Assembly: GCA_015956445.1 (NCBI GenBank)
Contig: WIUZ02000001.1
Location: forward strand, 1,240,001 to 1,304,000
DNA length: 64,000 nucleotides
Direction of reading: 5' to 3'
DNA from: Thelephora terrestris
Taxonomy: Eukaryota; Basidiomycota; Agaricomycetes; Thelephorales; Thelephoraceae
The position numbers and the translations under genes are program-made. This document shows positions 1 to 12,544 of this stretch, in pieces. The notes under the pieces are model-generated. The model did no database searches and had not been told where the DNA came from. It saw only the letters and a program-made list of their open reading frames with translations. Within the stretch, counting starts at the first letter, position 1, and the number at the start of each line of letters is the position of its first letter.

Positions 1-1546
1 CTTTTTTCCTTGCGGGTAGTGCTTGACGTATTGTCCGATATCGTGAGACGCGACTCCCAGGGCAAGCGGATCCTGAGAATTCTTGAGCAGCTCAACCAAT
101 ACCCTACACCGTTGATGAGTTGTCTGAGTGAGGTATGGGGCGACTAAACAGACGTACTTGAGCTGTTGAAAGTTGTTGTCGTTCAATTTGGTCGCGTTCT
201 CTTTCCAGAACATGTCTGACTCGTGGACAGGTGTCCAGGAAAGATGCCCCGATTGGAGTTCCGAACTGTATTCGTCGTACGTGCTGCCGGGGAAGTGGTT
301 GGACACCATGAAAGGTTTAAAAGAAACAGGACGTACGTCAGACTCTCAAAGCGTGCTGAAAGTTCGTCCCTCAGGAATTGAACGTCCTCTACGATATCCT
401 CGTCACCCCACTTCCGTGCAGACAGATTCTTGACGAAAGGCAGGAGTTGTGCCACAAGCATTGCTGGCAAGTTTGCCGCGGGTGCCTTCGTCACTAGGCC
501 ACGAAAAGTGGCAACGATGACCCGTATCACTTTCTCCTTGACAGCTTCCTTGGCCACATCTGTTAGAAGGGGGATTATATCGTACTTCCTATCATCACGG
601 GCATAAGTTTGTATAGGTAGGTCGGTCTGCCGAATACGAACTTGTTGATCTCTTCAGCGATTTCCTGCTCAAAAGTTAAGAGCCAGAGACAAAACGCGAT
701 TTGATAGCACATCTGAGGACCGGGTTTGTGCTTAATGATATCCACCAATCTGGAAAGGAGATTAATCAAAGATAGCGTAGCATTTCAAATTCTTACCCTT
801 GTATGATCTGTGGGATCCCCCAGACTGCCTTGCGTACTTCACATCGAGGGAGCAGCGCTTCTAGACATTGAACGGCAAGGTCTCGCTTGTGAGGAAAGGA
901 TGGAGTCAGGAACGAGGAAAGGGTGTTGAGGAACGGATGGAGTATGCTTGGCACAATTGGTGTGGTTTCAGAGGACAAGAAAACAGCAAGGATCTGAGCA
1001 GTCTTAAGCTGGACAATATCGTCTTGAACGTCCAAAGCGCTAGAGATCGTGTCAGGAAATGTGCACTACCGAGTAATGTGGAGGTTACCGCAGAAGGGCG
1101 CCGTATGGGAGTTCTGGATCGGTTTCAAAGGCTCGAGTGAAGAGAGGTATCCTTTCATCGTGGTCTGGGATATTGCTTGGGAAGAGAAGTGGTATCGATT
1201 TTCAAGGACTCACCTAGCAGGGCATCTGCGATGTACACCAAGATGCACTGCATGGTGTCGATCCGCTGGAGTTTGCTAAGGAGCCGGAGGTAGAGAAGCG
1301 CATAGCTTTGTCCATCTGAAAGCAAGATTGAATCAATCTTTGCCTTTGGCTGGCGATCTACTTTCTTGAGAAGAGTGAGCTCGTCTGTTGTGACCAGCCC
1401 TGCGCGTTGATAACCCTAATTCTGCGGGTTGGTTTTGGGACTGCAGTGAACAAACGGTATGTACCAACTTCCCAGGGCACAGGTTTCGACTGAATTTTGG
1501 CGGACTGTTCATCCAGATATGCATTTGAGACCAGTGAGAGGGACAT
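1..1546 (-). CDS. VMA13: V-type proton ATPase subunit H (5' part; 3' end beyond window)
   Basis: Subunit H is the regulatory subunit of the V1 sector of the vacuolar proton pump; it couples V1 to Vo and silences ATPase activity in free V1. The reverse strand reads the family in order: an N-terminal segment [20 protein letters not shown] followed by PWE, helical HEAT-like repeats ([20 protein letters not shown] near 575-769), then [20 protein letters not shown] and [18 protein letters not shown] near 430-540, and at the window edge [16 protein letters not shown]. These are hallmark stretches of VMA13 orthologs. The start ATG at 1546 precedes the conserved N terminus directly. The gene has several short introns, and only a short C-terminal end is missing. 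It is divergent from the mL46 gene. Identification is firm; individual exon borders were not all resolved. Confidence 0.93.
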
Positions 1547-1969
1547 TAGGGTGAGTGTCGGAAGGAAAGCCTTCCCAAACGGGAAAGACGGACAACGTGG
1601 GGACCAGCGACTACTGAGTGTTCGGAGCTGCCCAAGCCATGGATGGTCTGTACACGTTATCGCCTCAGGAGGCAAAGCGAGTGAAGCAGGAGGCATGAGT
1701 GACAGGTGTGCATTTAGACCAATTTACATATGTATGTACACATTAGTAGGGTTAACTTGAGCCAAGGAGCAAAGGACATCGGGCGGCGTAAGCTCACGAA
1801 CTTGGAAATTATAAGATGACTTGAGGCCGTGCAAAGTCCATAAATTGTACCAAGTCGGCGAATTCAAGTGGGAAAAGGTGAGAGTCTGAGACCTTGAGGA
1901 CCCAGCCAAAGTTCCAGGCGACTTGAGTAACTTTAGCGGTCGCCCGATTGAATCGGAAAAGGATCACTG
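1547..1969. promoter_or_regulatory. Divergent intergenic region, VMA13 / mL46
   Basis: This 423-bp gap separates two divergently transcribed genes and must hold both promoters. I see no convincing TATA box and no coding sequence beyond chance open frames. Confidence 0.5.
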
Positions 1970-2908
1970 ATGCTACCCCGACGACCCGCCCTCCAAGCTG
2001 TCCGCTCGCTGGCCACGGAAGTTGGCGCTGCCAACAACACCTTACATGCTCCGACACCGCCGTTGTCAACAACAAAGTCGGCCGTGACGCGTTCGAAACC
2101 TCTGCTCGAGGCAGCCGTCATCGTCAACCGTTCCCCTACAATCACTCGCTCACCCTCCCGGTTTGAGAAGACTTTCTTCCAGTACCAGTCCCGCATCGCT
2201 CGTGCACTTCACAACCCGTTCCCGTACGAGTTTTACTTCAAACAGGGCTCCCCTCTCGAGGCTCAGTTCAATATCGAGGAGCGGAGTCGCGAAAGGCAGG
2301 CGTTTGGACGTTTGACGCGTACGATGTGGGATACAACGGAGGCAAACCTCGAGGCTGCAAAACTTGCTAAGGAAGAGGTTGGAAAAAGGGCCACTAGGTT
2401 CACTGAGGCTGATAAGCGTAAGGATCTGCGTAGCCTGGACAGACGTGGGGAGCGAAATCTCTACCTCGTCACGAAAAGTGAAGATAGTTCGTGGTCATTC
2501 CCTCGGGCAGCCATTAGGAAGGGAGAGTTCCTACACCAGGTACGCAAACGTTATCATTATCTGCCTCTTTGCTGAACGTCGCCCTTCAGACTGCTGAACG
2601 CGCCCTTTACCCGCATTGCGGTGTCAACGTCGATACCTGGCTGGTTGGAAGGAAACCGATTGGGCTGTACAAGCCCGCGGAGCCAACGGAAGGACACGAG
2701 GTAGGCCCGTCCTGACTTACTGTGTCTCAAATGGCTGAAAATGCCTCAGCGCCTAGTCTTCTTTTACAAAATGCACATTCTCGCTGGGCAGGTTGAACCG
2801 AACGGATCCTCTGCTGTCGACTTCGCATGGCTCACGAAAGAAGAGATTAAGGGGTACGTGGAAAGAGAATACTGGCGCGGGGTTAAGGACATGCTATCGG
2901 ACTCGTAG
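1970..2908 (+). CDS. MRPL17: Mitochondrial large ribosomal subunit protein mL46
   Basis: Mitoribosomal large-subunit protein with a NUDIX-like fold (yeast Mrpl17, human MRPL46). The N terminus is basic, Ala/Ser-rich and lacks acids (MLPRRPALQAVRSLATEVGA), as expected of a mitochondrial targeting peptide. The family core follows: RSPTITRSPSRFEKTFFQYQ, then ALHNPFPYEFYFKQGSPLEAQF, and a NUDIX-like half with WSFPRAAIRKGEFLHQ, AERALYPHCGVNVDTWLVG and FFYKMHILAGQVEP. Two introns were placed, 2540-2589 and 2701-2749; the second uses the first of two nearby AG acceptors, because only that one keeps RLVFFYKMHI in frame. The spliced protein is 279 aa, close to the family length. The canonical NUDIX catalytic box is not evident, as usual in ribosomal members. 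Confidence 0.93.
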
Positions 2909-3042
2909 ACGAACGTTCTATCCACCTGCATAATTTTTGACCATAGCAATCATAGTCCACCATATGATTTCGAATCCACGCCTTCGACTCATGCAACGGC
3001 GTCTAATAACCGCCCGCCGCCGAGTCAACGTGACGAATGCTG

Positions 3043-3052
3043 TACTTATAAG
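3043..3052 (+). promoter_or_regulatory. TATA-like box upstream of MBF1
   Basis: The sequence TACTTATAAG lies about 80 bp before the MBF1 start codon. It is followed by a short CAACCA-type pyrimidine-poor repeat (about 3079-3111) in the presumed 5' leader. Position and composition suit a core promoter; not proven. Confidence 0.4.
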
Positions 3053-3128
3053 GAAGGGACAGCTCACCCACGAACTATAACCTCAACCACAACCACAACC
3101 ACAACCACACGCGACACTAACAGTAGAC

Positions 3129-3849
3129 ATGGACGCAACTGTAGGCTGGGATACTCAAACCGTCATCGGTAAAAAGACCAAACAACCAAAAGTAGCGAAG
3201 AACGAGTCGGATGTCAACGGTATCATCATTGCTATTAGGATTGCGTTCGCCTTTACTAATATACTTTTAAGCCGTTCGTACGCTTCCATCTGATACAGGA
3301 TGCTCTTCTCTTACTTTGTGTTCCACCAGGCTCGGAGGATAGGTGCTGTAGTCGGAACAGATAGGAAAACCACTGGTGGCACCAACAAGGCTCATCAAGG
3401 TACCTTTGAACCATATACATCTAGCCGCCGACTCACACTCATATACCATTTCATAGGCACTGACCACCAGAAGATTGCCAAGATTGATCGTGAAAATGAG
3501 GTTGCACCCCCACCAAAGATCTCTCTCACCGTAGGAAAGGTACGGGCCCTCCGTGGACGTTCACGGTCCACTTTCTGACCAGTTTACCCAGGCGATTCAA
3601 CAAGCTCGCATGGACAAAGGTCTTTCTCAGAAGGACTGCGCCCAAAAGATCAACGAGAAGCCTTCGATATTACAAGACTATGAATCTGGCAAGGCTATCC
3701 CCAACACGCAGATCCTGTCCAAATTGGAGCGAGTGCTGGGAGTGAAGCTGCGAGGTGCATTGGGCATCGCCCTGTTTGCATCCCATCACTGAAACTGATT
3801 ACCAGGTTCCGACATTGGAAAGAAGATAGATGGACCGAAGAAGTCGTAG
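3129..3849 (+). CDS. MBF1: Multiprotein bridging factor 1
   Basis: Transcriptional coactivator that links gene-specific activators to TBP and also limits frameshifting at stalled ribosomes. The N-terminal MBF1 domain reads [20 protein letters not shown], and after an intron [20 protein letters not shown] with [20 protein letters not shown]. The Cro/C1-type helix-turn-helix follows: [40 protein letters not shown] and LGVKLRGSDIGKK. The protein ends GPKKS at 3849. At least four short introns interrupt the roughly 150-codon coding sequence. The downstream neighbour gamma-tubulin is convergent, with about 205 bp between stop codons. Confidence 0.95.
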
Positions 3850-4054
3850 ATATCCTCCCCCCGTACGTCCCTAGTCGCCACCTAGGATTCATCGAAGCGG
3901 CTAAAATTACGTTTGGCAGTACACTCTATACACCATTCCGATACACATATATAACACAAACCTAGACCTCCTCATTCTCATTGACCCTGATCGTTTTCCG
4001 TGCTGCCCTGCAAAGTTTGTTTCGTCGACGGTGTCGAAGATGGATTACTCATCA

Positions 4055-5817
4055 TCAACTCACATATGATATGTAATCGGAGCTCTCACAAGCCTTGTAT
4101 TCCTTGAGGAGTTCCTCAGCAGTTGCCCTACAAAAAAGTGAGCACCAACTGAATCGCGTGGAGGTACTGCGCACCTTGCGTCGTCAAACTCTACCAGGCT
4201 ATTTTCGAAAATCTTCTCTTTCTTGTATTGCTCCATAAATGCGTTGCGCCTTCGCAGGCGATCGAACTGATCGATCATCCGTTTGAACAACTGGTCGTGT
4301 GGTCAGCTGGAAGTGTGTGGGAAATAGTTCATCTGCGTACGGAAGCTATGCTTGTGTGGTTTGCCAACATAAGTCCGCTCACACGGTGATTTGTGGCAAT
4401 GTATGGGGACTTCCTGGTCAGGGCGACTTGTATCGCAGCCGGGCCCCACGGAATAAAATTTGCCAGCTGTCGTTCCCGAATCCGAAGGAGTGAGGTGTGC
4501 ACCTTGTATAGGAAATGAGAAGCTGATCCGGGCAGTTGCTGGTAGCGGATACACATACATCAGTTGGATCGACGTCCCCTTGGATGATGTTCAAGATGGA
4601 GATGTAGCAAGCCGTCTTGCTGGGGGTCGTGGATACCATGCGGTTTTTCGGTTGTAAGAGGCGTCGCATGACATCCAATACCGTGGTCCTGCGGATAGGT
4701 TTGGCCTGGGGCAGTAACTTTCAACAGTCATCGTGGCTTCCAAGCCGTAGGGCTGACCTTATCGATTTGATCGCTGGTGAAAGGCGTATATGAAGTCATC
4801 AAGAAATGGCAGCGAGGAGTCGGTATTAAGGAAGCGATTATTCCGACGAGGTCATTATTCATATAGCCCGGATATCGGAGTGTCTGAGTACTTGCGGCCA
4901 TGACGGTAGAAACCTGCGGTGCCCATTTACTAGGGGGAACGGTGCGGAGCACGGACGTATCTCACCAGCTGGTTGGTTTGATCAAAGGACGGCGTTTGGA
5001 CGTGCAGCCTGTCAGTGGCTATGCGCGCCAAAGCGCCGTTGTCCAACACCACGACAGAATCCGCGTGATTCGTGAGCCGTTTCAACGTCAGGAGGGCGTT
5101 GTATGGCTGAACGACAACATCGCCTTCCTGTGCATTCGGAAACACAGAGTACGTTTGGATCAGTTTCTTCGGGAACTTGTCATTCAGGCGCTCTAAAAGA
5201 AATGAACCAAGGCCAGACCCAGTTCCTCCGGCTATCGAATGCATCAGCATGAACCCCTTGAAGGCATATAAGGCTACAGGCTCTCTTCGTTGTCGACAGC
5301 AGAGCACTTGCCTCAAGGGAGTCACTCCCTTCTGCCTCACGATCGACCATTTCCATGACTTCTTCGTACAGACGTTCGCCTGCAGCGTACCCCTGGGCCC
5401 AATTGTTCCCTGCCCCGCCGCCGTCCTGTGATACAAAGATATTCTCTGGATTGTAAAGGTTTGCAAAGGGTGATGTGAGAATGTTGTTGATAACCTGGAT
5501 ATCATGGGTATAAGAACTCGCTCAGCGAAAGGCGCCAAATAGCGCACTCGGGGTTCAAGATCAACAAGGATTGCACGAGGAATGTAATGTTCATCATCTG
5601 CCTGGTAGAAAAACACGTCTTTACGGTCTCCACCCTCCGTTGCCCAATCTTCAAGTATACCTTCATTGTTGATCCCGTGCTCTGCGCACAATCGTTGCCA
5701 ATAGACAGAGCCCACTGTTTATCCTGATAGAAATATTGGAGGGTGCCATAGAAGGAGGGAAGGCGCACTTTGGTTCCCGCATTGACCGAGCTGGACCGTG
5801 ACGATTTCTCGAGGCAT
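4055..5817 (-). CDS. TUB4: Gamma-tubulin
   Basis: Nucleates microtubules in the gamma-tubulin complex at the spindle pole body. The start at 5817 gives [16 protein letters not shown], then [20 protein letters not shown], a stretch specific to gamma rather than alpha or beta tubulin. The tubulin signature [20 protein letters not shown] and the nucleotide-pocket region [20 protein letters not shown] are present. The C-terminal half has [40 protein letters not shown] and [20 protein letters not shown]. It ends [12 protein letters not shown] at 4055. Multiple short introns are present and were placed only approximately. The gene is divergent from the FG nucleoporin, with 180 bp between start codons. 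Confidence 0.94.
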
Positions 5818-5997
5818 CTCGCGTATCTGTGGCCGTTTTAGATCGTGAACAGAAGTTACAGAACTGGTGGTTCACCAGCGTGACGAGAGGCGAAGGAGAG
5901 GTCACATGAGTCACATGTTTCCTTATTTGGGTGAAACACCTTAACTTCCACCACCAACATCGATGACTGACGGCTGTCGACGGAGGTAACGACTACA

Positions 5998-8900
5998 ATG
6001 CAGCAATCGTACCGTTCACCTCGCCAGCCTGCCCGCACGAGGTCCAAGCCATACACAAGGCGACAACCGCCTCCTAGGTCTGGGTCGATTATGGCGACGA
6101 TTAGAAACATCGTCACTGCACCTCTATCCTGGTTCTCTACCACTGACGAATTCGAAGATACTCCGGGCAAGAGGAGGCGAGCGCCCGTCTCCCATTCTAA
6201 TGCAGACACGTCGGATGAACACCGCTCCGTCAAGAGGCAAAAAGTTTCCAGCCAACTTCCACAGCCTCAAGGGTATCACGACCCACCGTTGGCCATGTTT
6301 CAACCCCACTCAAAGTCGAAGGGTACATCCCAGGACCCTCCAGTTACCGTGTTTTCATCTTCCACTCCTACGAATGTCAATTCCCAGGAGCGTCAGCCGG
6401 GACGCCACAGTTTAGTTGCCAATGTTTGGTCTCGTCGCGATCAAAGTCGAGAGGTATCCATGGACAACTTACCGACTCGTCTGGTTGCAAGAGACGCAAC
6501 AATGATTCCCCTCCCGATCTCCAGAGAGGCGTCCCTCTCATCGGTTCCCCGCGATTCCTCTGTCGGGCCAATGCGTGGACCCTTTCGGATGCGAACTACG
6601 CTGAGCCCGATTCCCGTCGGGTCTGATTATGGACCAAACCCAAAGCGGCGAGAGCGCGATCCGTCGGAGCCACCGCCATTAACTGCGCTGATGTCAAATC
6701 CAATCTTTGTCAAGCCTCCACCTAACCAGCACCCGACGCACCGAAGTCAATCTGCACAACCGACCACTACCCTCGGCGCTCTTGCCCAGACATCCCGCGC
6801 AGTAGGTTGCCTATGCTCACCTGTGTCATGGTTTGTTGACTCTCTGTTGTAGCACAATCGTATCTCGCCTAGGCAGTCGAGTCTCCATCTCAAGGACCTC
6901 CCTTCCAACGACCGTATGTATCAATTCTGTTGTTTATCAACCTTCCAGCCCGGATTCCCACCTCTATTTCAGCTTCTTTGCGCACAATCAACGCAAGCGA
7001 GATCGCTCTCTCTGAACTGGCTATATACAGGACTCCGTTATTGCCAACTCGCCTTCGCACTTCAGAGACGATCCCAGAAATGTTCCAACCAAAGAAGGTT
7101 CATGCAGTTGTCCCTATGAAGAGTGGCAAGCGCGATTTACCTCGCCTTGGAACCGGACGGAAAAAGAAGGGTAAGAAAGAAGACACTCGCAAGCCATACT
7201 CCGCTCACGGCGGCGTGAAGAAGCTGCTGCTGCGCAGGAAAATGGAGGAAGAGTCGGAGAAAGATCGCGCTGATCATGCTATGGACACCGATCAGAATAC
7301 GGGTGACGGTGCACCCACTTCCTCCGTCACAGAAAGTGATATCACCCCTCTTCCAGAGCCCGACGTTCCCCAACATCGAGTCTATGCCCGTGAAACATCC
7401 TCACTCCGTGTAGGTCGGAGTAGGATGAATCGCCCGGACCGCCCTACCATTGTACGGCCATCTAGGACCAAGTTTTCCGCTGCCTTCGAGGATGACGACT
7501 CGTCGAATCAGAAAGAACACAATGTGCAGAGGCTTGAGGCAAAACCGATGTTCCAACCACCAGAAGACTTTACGTTCGCTCGAGATGTGAGTCTCCCTCC
7601 CTCTGCGGTATCTTTGGCTAAATCTCTTTCCTCAGACGACCTCTGTCGCGGATGTCATCCCTCCAGAGCCTGCTAAAGAACCACCAATCACTGCTCTGCC
7701 ATTCTCTTTGACACCCGCACCGTCCAAGCCTACTTTGCCGACAACCCCAGCTTTACCAGCAACCCAACCTACTGTTCCGGTCATCTCTTTGAGTCCTCCC
7801 ACGCCGCAAAAGAGTGATTCATCCTCTGGAATTCCGAACTTCTTTGCTAATTCCTCACTCCTCACACGAACTTCGTACCCTCAGGCGACGCCTCTGCTTT
7901 CGGGCAACATATTTGTCACATCTTTGGTCGATGAAGCACAGTCCACACCGCTGGTCATACCAGACCGAGTACCTGTCTCAACTGCGCCAAAGGATTCTGT
8001 GAAGATTTCTGGTACATCAGAAACCACACAAACAATTCCTTCAATCGTTGTTGTTCCAACGATCCCCCCTCCAGCGACATCGATTTTCCCCACACCCTCA
8101 GCAAAGGTTGAAGGCCCGGAACCAACGCCAACACCGCTCTACGGAGACTCGCTGAAGGATTCTTTCCCTGCATCAGTCCCCCCCTCCGGTACTCAGCCAC
8201 CGTCGAGCCTGTTCGGGGGCTTGCCATCTCAAAATTCTGCTCCCATGTCTACGAATGCCTCAACTTCCTCCATAACTTCCACGACTGGGCCCAAACCCGC
8301 TGCGGTCAGTTCAGAGCAGAAAGGGTCAACACCGTCAATATTCTCATTCGGTAGTCCCTCGGAAGCGTCGTTTGTGGGATTCGGTGCCACTAACTCAACG
8401 GAAGGCCCGAAGCTGTTCACCTCCGAACAATTAAACCCCGCCCTTTCCTCAGGCGAGTCTGTTAAACCCCCTGCGGTCGCACAAAGCGAGGCAACAAAGG
8501 AGACGAAACCTGGCTTTTCGTTCACTTTCAAGCTTGGCGCCTCTCCTACTTCTCCCGAGAAACCGACTGCGCCACAGTTCGGCGACCCCTCCCAAGGCGC
8601 ATCCAATTCGGGGATCTTCACCTTTGGGGCAACATCCAACACAACTGACACACAGAAGCCACCGTTTGGCAGTTTCCCCCGCTCAGTTACCCCTCCCAGG
8701 GAGGAGGAAGAGGTCAGGATGGAAGAGAGCCCCACCAGAGTCGTAGAAATTGCGACTCCGCGGCAGAACGAGAACTCATTCTTTGATGGGCGGGTGCTTA
8801 ACTTCGGTCAGAACAACGGAAGCACAAATTCACCATTCAACTTTGGAACTGCGGGCGGGGACTCCAATCCTTTTGGTAGCAAGCTGGAGGAGAAGCCAAA

Positions 8901-9555
8901 ACCAACTACCGGATTTGCATTCGGCTCATCCGAGTCTGGATTCGACCAGCCTAGTCCGGCTTTTACCTTCGGAAAACCGGACAATTCTCCACAACCAGCC
9001 ACCCCTTCGTCACCCTTCCCATTTGGCGCCTCGAAGTTGCCCGAGACCAATACTTTCGGCGCCGGTCAAACAACAAGTCCATCTCCCTTCAGTTTCGGGC
9101 CGCGCCCTGGGAGTGGCCAGTCTGGGTTTCCGTTCGGCCAACAGTCACCTGTGACCACGAACAGTCCATTCAGTTTTGCTTCGGGTCAGACACTAGCAGC
9201 CCCTTCATTTGGGCAACCACACAGTGGGTCAGTTCCGAATAGCCCGTCCACGTTCAATCAGCCATTGCCGTTTGGGTTCGGCCCCACGACCCCAGCCTCG
9301 ACTTCGAATCCCTTCAACTTCCAGAGCCCATCGCCCATTACAACGACAACGCCAAGCGCCCCGGGATTCACTTTTAACCAACAGCCGCCAACTCAAACGC
9401 AACCATCAACTCCTGTGTCTCCTTTCCCGGTCCCAGGGTCACCACAGCCAACCGGTGGTTCATTGTTTAGCATAGGGCCCCCGCCAACCGCTCAATCACC
9501 GGGCCCACGGGCCATCAAGAAACTTCCTACCAGGCGGGGCGGCGCTCGGCGTTGA
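5998..9555 (+). CDS. FG-repeat nucleoporin (Nup1/Nup60/Nup124-like)
   Basis: A 1132-aa nuclear pore protein. Four exons with introns 6802-6852, 6914-6972 and 7587-7635 keep one frame throughout. The N-terminal region holds a probable amphipathic helix (IRNIVTAPLSWFSTT) followed by a basic patch (GKRRRAPV), a layout known from basket nucleoporins that bind the inner nuclear membrane. The middle is low complexity, rich in Ser, Pro and Thr. From roughly residue 660 it becomes an FG domain with dozens of FG/PFSFG/FTFG motifs (for example SPFNFGTAGG, PAFTFGKPDN, SPFSFGPRPG). The C terminus is strongly basic (IKKLPTRRGGARR). Which nucleoporin it corresponds to is inference; Nup1/Nup60 or the fungal Nup124/Nup153 type fit best. 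FG nucleoporins diverge too fast for a firm symbol. Confidence 0.85.
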
Positions 9556-10088
9556 ATATGGACTGCAGTAGCCCCTTCCTGTTGGTCGATATTTACATGG
9601 GTCGATCATGCTACATTTTGACACTGCGTAAGTTACTTACATACGGACCGGCTTGCCTTAGTTGTTTTTGAGTAGTATAGGTAGGCTTCAAATTCATTCC
9701 CGCAACCGCTTTGACCACCTCGTGATTGAACCAGCAATCAACGCTCCTAGGCTCCGGAGGGAGACTCTGCACCTTGTGACGGATGTACAACAAAGCACAT
9801 GAACCAAACCGACTGCAATTCTTTCAGCCTACAAGGCGCATGAGGCTGGGCGCCTAACGCGAACGCAAACAGGGTAGCAAAACATCATGTTCATGACTTG
9901 GGCGTCCTTCAGACAAGCAACGTTCAACATCGACCAGTTAATCGATGGACAGTCTCATGCTGAACGTGCGGCGTTTTCTTGTGCCTGAACATGGCGAAGA
10001 TCCTAGAAAACATGCTGGATAGGGCGGACAGCAAACAGGATACTACAGTCAAAGGGGGATTCACTAAACATTACATATGAGCCTCGGC
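9556..10088. other. Intergenic, no confident gene
   Basis: About 530 bp between the nucleoporin stop and a possible small reverse-strand gene. The reverse strand has a short reading frame starting at 10013 (MFSRIFAMFRHKKTPH) and a 60-codon frame near 9611-9793 containing YIRHKVQSLPPEPRSVDCW. These could be exons of one small unrecognised gene, but I found no splice pattern that joins them convincingly. Confidence 0.3.
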
Positions 10089-10379
10089 TCACCCCTTGGA
10101 ATGTGCGCCCGCTGTGCGCTGTTTTCGAGATTCCTTCTTGCGAGCCTTTTCGGTGTAGTAGGTCATGATCGTCGAAGAGAAAGACTCTATCGAAAAGACG
10201 TGGGTGTCATGTATGCCTAGGTAGCGAGGAACGAGAACGGACCGTCAAACCCTCCACCTGAAAGCATCACAGCTAACTTGGGCAAGACGGGAGGGAGGGA
10301 AAGGACTTGAAGAGATAATCCTTCACGCGTTCCGCTTAATGTAGTCCTTGCCTGGACCCTTGATCGATTGGCCGCTCAT
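10089..10379 (-). CDS. Possible small uncharacterised protein
   Basis: A start codon at 10379 opens MSGQSIKGPGKDYIKRN, immediately followed by a plausible GTGAAG donor. About 170 bp further a second open stretch reads YLGIHDTHVFSIESFSSTIM, TYYTEKARKKESRKQ and TAGAHSKG before a stop at 10089. Both ends look protein-like, and the position, divergent from MCMBP with 84 bp between starts, fits the local gene layout. I could not find an intron that links the two parts in phase, so the model is tentative. No function recognised. Confidence 0.25.
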
Positions 10380-10463
10380 CAGCGTCCCTCCCCTGCATGA
10401 GCGCTGATGCGGATGAGCTTTGAGTCTGACAGCCTTGATCGGTTTGATCTGCCTCTGCACGAA

Positions 10464-12544
10464 ATGGTCTCCGCTCGTATCCTCGACGCCGTCAGAAATC
10501 CATCCAGTGTCATTATAGACCTCTACGATGAGGGTAGAAATACACAAACGGAATTTCCACCGCATGTCACGTCTCACTTTTCCACCGTCTTCGATACACA
10601 GGATTCCGTCCAGCAAGTGAGTATCCATTAATTGCAATGCGAAAAGAGAATCAGCGCTCATGTTTCGACAAAGATTCCGCCACTGTCTCTTAATCATCCA
10701 CCGACTGTTCATCCTGATAGATCCCTGGTCCGTTTCCGTGCGATGATCCAGGACATTTCTTCCCCAGAAATGTACCTCTCTCGGCTTCCGGGGGGTAGAT
10801 GTGGTGGATGGAATATCTACCAAGATATCACTACTCCCGGTTCCGCCGACATCAATCTTCGTGACCTCCGAGAACGTTCCGTGTTTTGGGCTATCACCGT
10901 ACCCGGAGAATCTCAGTGGCACGCTGGGCGACTGGAAAGAACCTTGTTCAACAAAGGTTGCGCCGGCCATCTGCCGTCTCCCTCTCGTTCTGATTGAATG
11001 GAACACAGCCCCAGACGTGCCTTCAATACCACCATACATCACCAGCAATTGCCATAAGCTCCCCAATCCTCGATCAACAGACTTCGGTGTCTTTCTCAAG
11101 GCGAGGACCCCGCCCCATAAGCTAGATCTGGATTTGTCTCATCCTTCGCATTATAGATATATGATGAAGCTCTCACCAAAGACTTGAAGTTCATGACAGT
11201 CGCTACATTTGTGGGAATTTTGGCTTGGGAGTCGTGAGTAATTCAAAAATGTTTCCAGATCCCCATCTTCAGAACCCGCCAGAATTGGAACCGAAACGGA
11301 GGCTGAATCCTTGGCCTTACCTGTCCTTCATGTCACAAATGTGCAAGTGCCTACCCCTGAATCTCCACCCGAACCTCCCAGGAATACCGTGACTGCTGTA
11401 TACGAAAACCTTGTTGATTGGGTTTCACAGGAGGCACTGGCTGGAGATAAGGTTGCAGCAGAGTTCGTCATACTGTGTTCAGTTGCCAGGGTGTAAGTCC
11501 ACCTTGTCGGTGCTTTATTCCCCAAGGCCTCACCTCTCCTCCAGTCAATCGAGGAACCCTCCTATCCTACCCCCATCGCTGCAACTTACGGGTGTTCCAC
11601 GTCCGAATAATGGGTCCTCTACCCCTGCAATCTGTTCTATCTTATCAAAGTTGTTGCCATTATTTTCTGTCGTAGGGCTCTCGCTGGAAGCTCTAAACAA
11701 TGATCGGTTCGTTCCTGAAAGCAACGGAGAAGATCTTTCTTCAGGTTACCTTCAAGTACCTGCCGGATCTGTTGTACTCCTTACAGAGATTGGGATCAAA
11801 GAAGGGAACATTATCGAGAAGGGTATGTCCATTCAGATCTTGGCTTTCTTCTACTTGACCGCTCGTATCTCAGGAGTGCGCAATCTGAGGGACGTCCAGC
11901 ATGTAATGAGCAATCAAAGCCTCCGATGTGTCTTCCCGTTCAGCCAGTTTTCCTTTCACACAGACATTGGGTTTATCTTAATAGTGGAGGGAAGACGGAG
12001 TCCGTTCTTTACAGTTACGTCCCTTTACGCCTCACCGTTCCACAATCTCACTGGCACTCGTACTACAGACAGACATTTCGTTGCCACTCCAGCCCCAAAT
12101 TAAGGATACAACCCGGTTGTACAAGGACGAGTCCGAAATCAAGATGCCGGACCATCAGCAACTCGACGCTTTCCGAGACTTATTATCCGGCGCGAAGCGG
12201 GGGAAAAACCTGACAGTGTCAAAGCAGGTGGCAGAGGTGAGGCGATCAACGGAAGGCGAGGCGCGTGAGCTCACTCCACAACCACCAGCTCATCGAACAT
12301 GATTTTGTGGAAGAAAGAAAAGTGGACAAGTCTGTCACACAACACGATTTGGCGACTAAGATCACGATTGCTCGGTGCGCCACACTTGCGTCAACTCTGT
12401 ACGTCTCACCGTGACGATTATTTCAGACTCCTAGGTCGGCTATTTCGAGCAGACGAACTCAGCATTGATCTGTGGGAGCGGGCGAAGGGGCTGGAAGCTG
12501 AGCGGAAAAAAAGGTCGCAGGTACAAGGCATGGCAGCTAACTAG
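10464..12544 (+). CDS. MCMBP: Mini-chromosome maintenance complex-binding protein
   Basis: MCMBP binds MCM2-7, substitutes for MCM2 in an alternative complex and helps unload or stabilise MCM. Family features in order: N-terminal MVSARILDAVRNPSSVIIDL and FPPHVTSHFSTVFDTQDSVQ; then PDRSLVRFRAMIQDISSPEM, GGRCGGWNIYQD, LRERSVFWAITVPGESQWHA; an alpha/beta core with VYENLVDWVSQEALAGDKVA and EFVILCSVARV; then NNDRFVPESNGEDLSSGYLQ, VPAGSVVLLTEIGIKEGNII and QSLRCVFPFSQFSFHTDIGF. The C terminus has ELSIDLWERAKGLEAERKKR. Frame changes between these blocks match short introns. The start could be 10407 instead of 10464. A long reverse-strand open frame across the 5' half is a shadow. Confidence 0.9.

Noticed and set aside
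8229-8735. 168-codon reverse open frame inside the nucleoporin
   Set aside because: Low-complexity antisense shadow of the FG region; the forward frame is continuous for 640 codons.
10323-11099. 258-codon reverse open frame
   Set aside because: It is antisense to MCMBP, whose forward frames carry the conserved family motifs.
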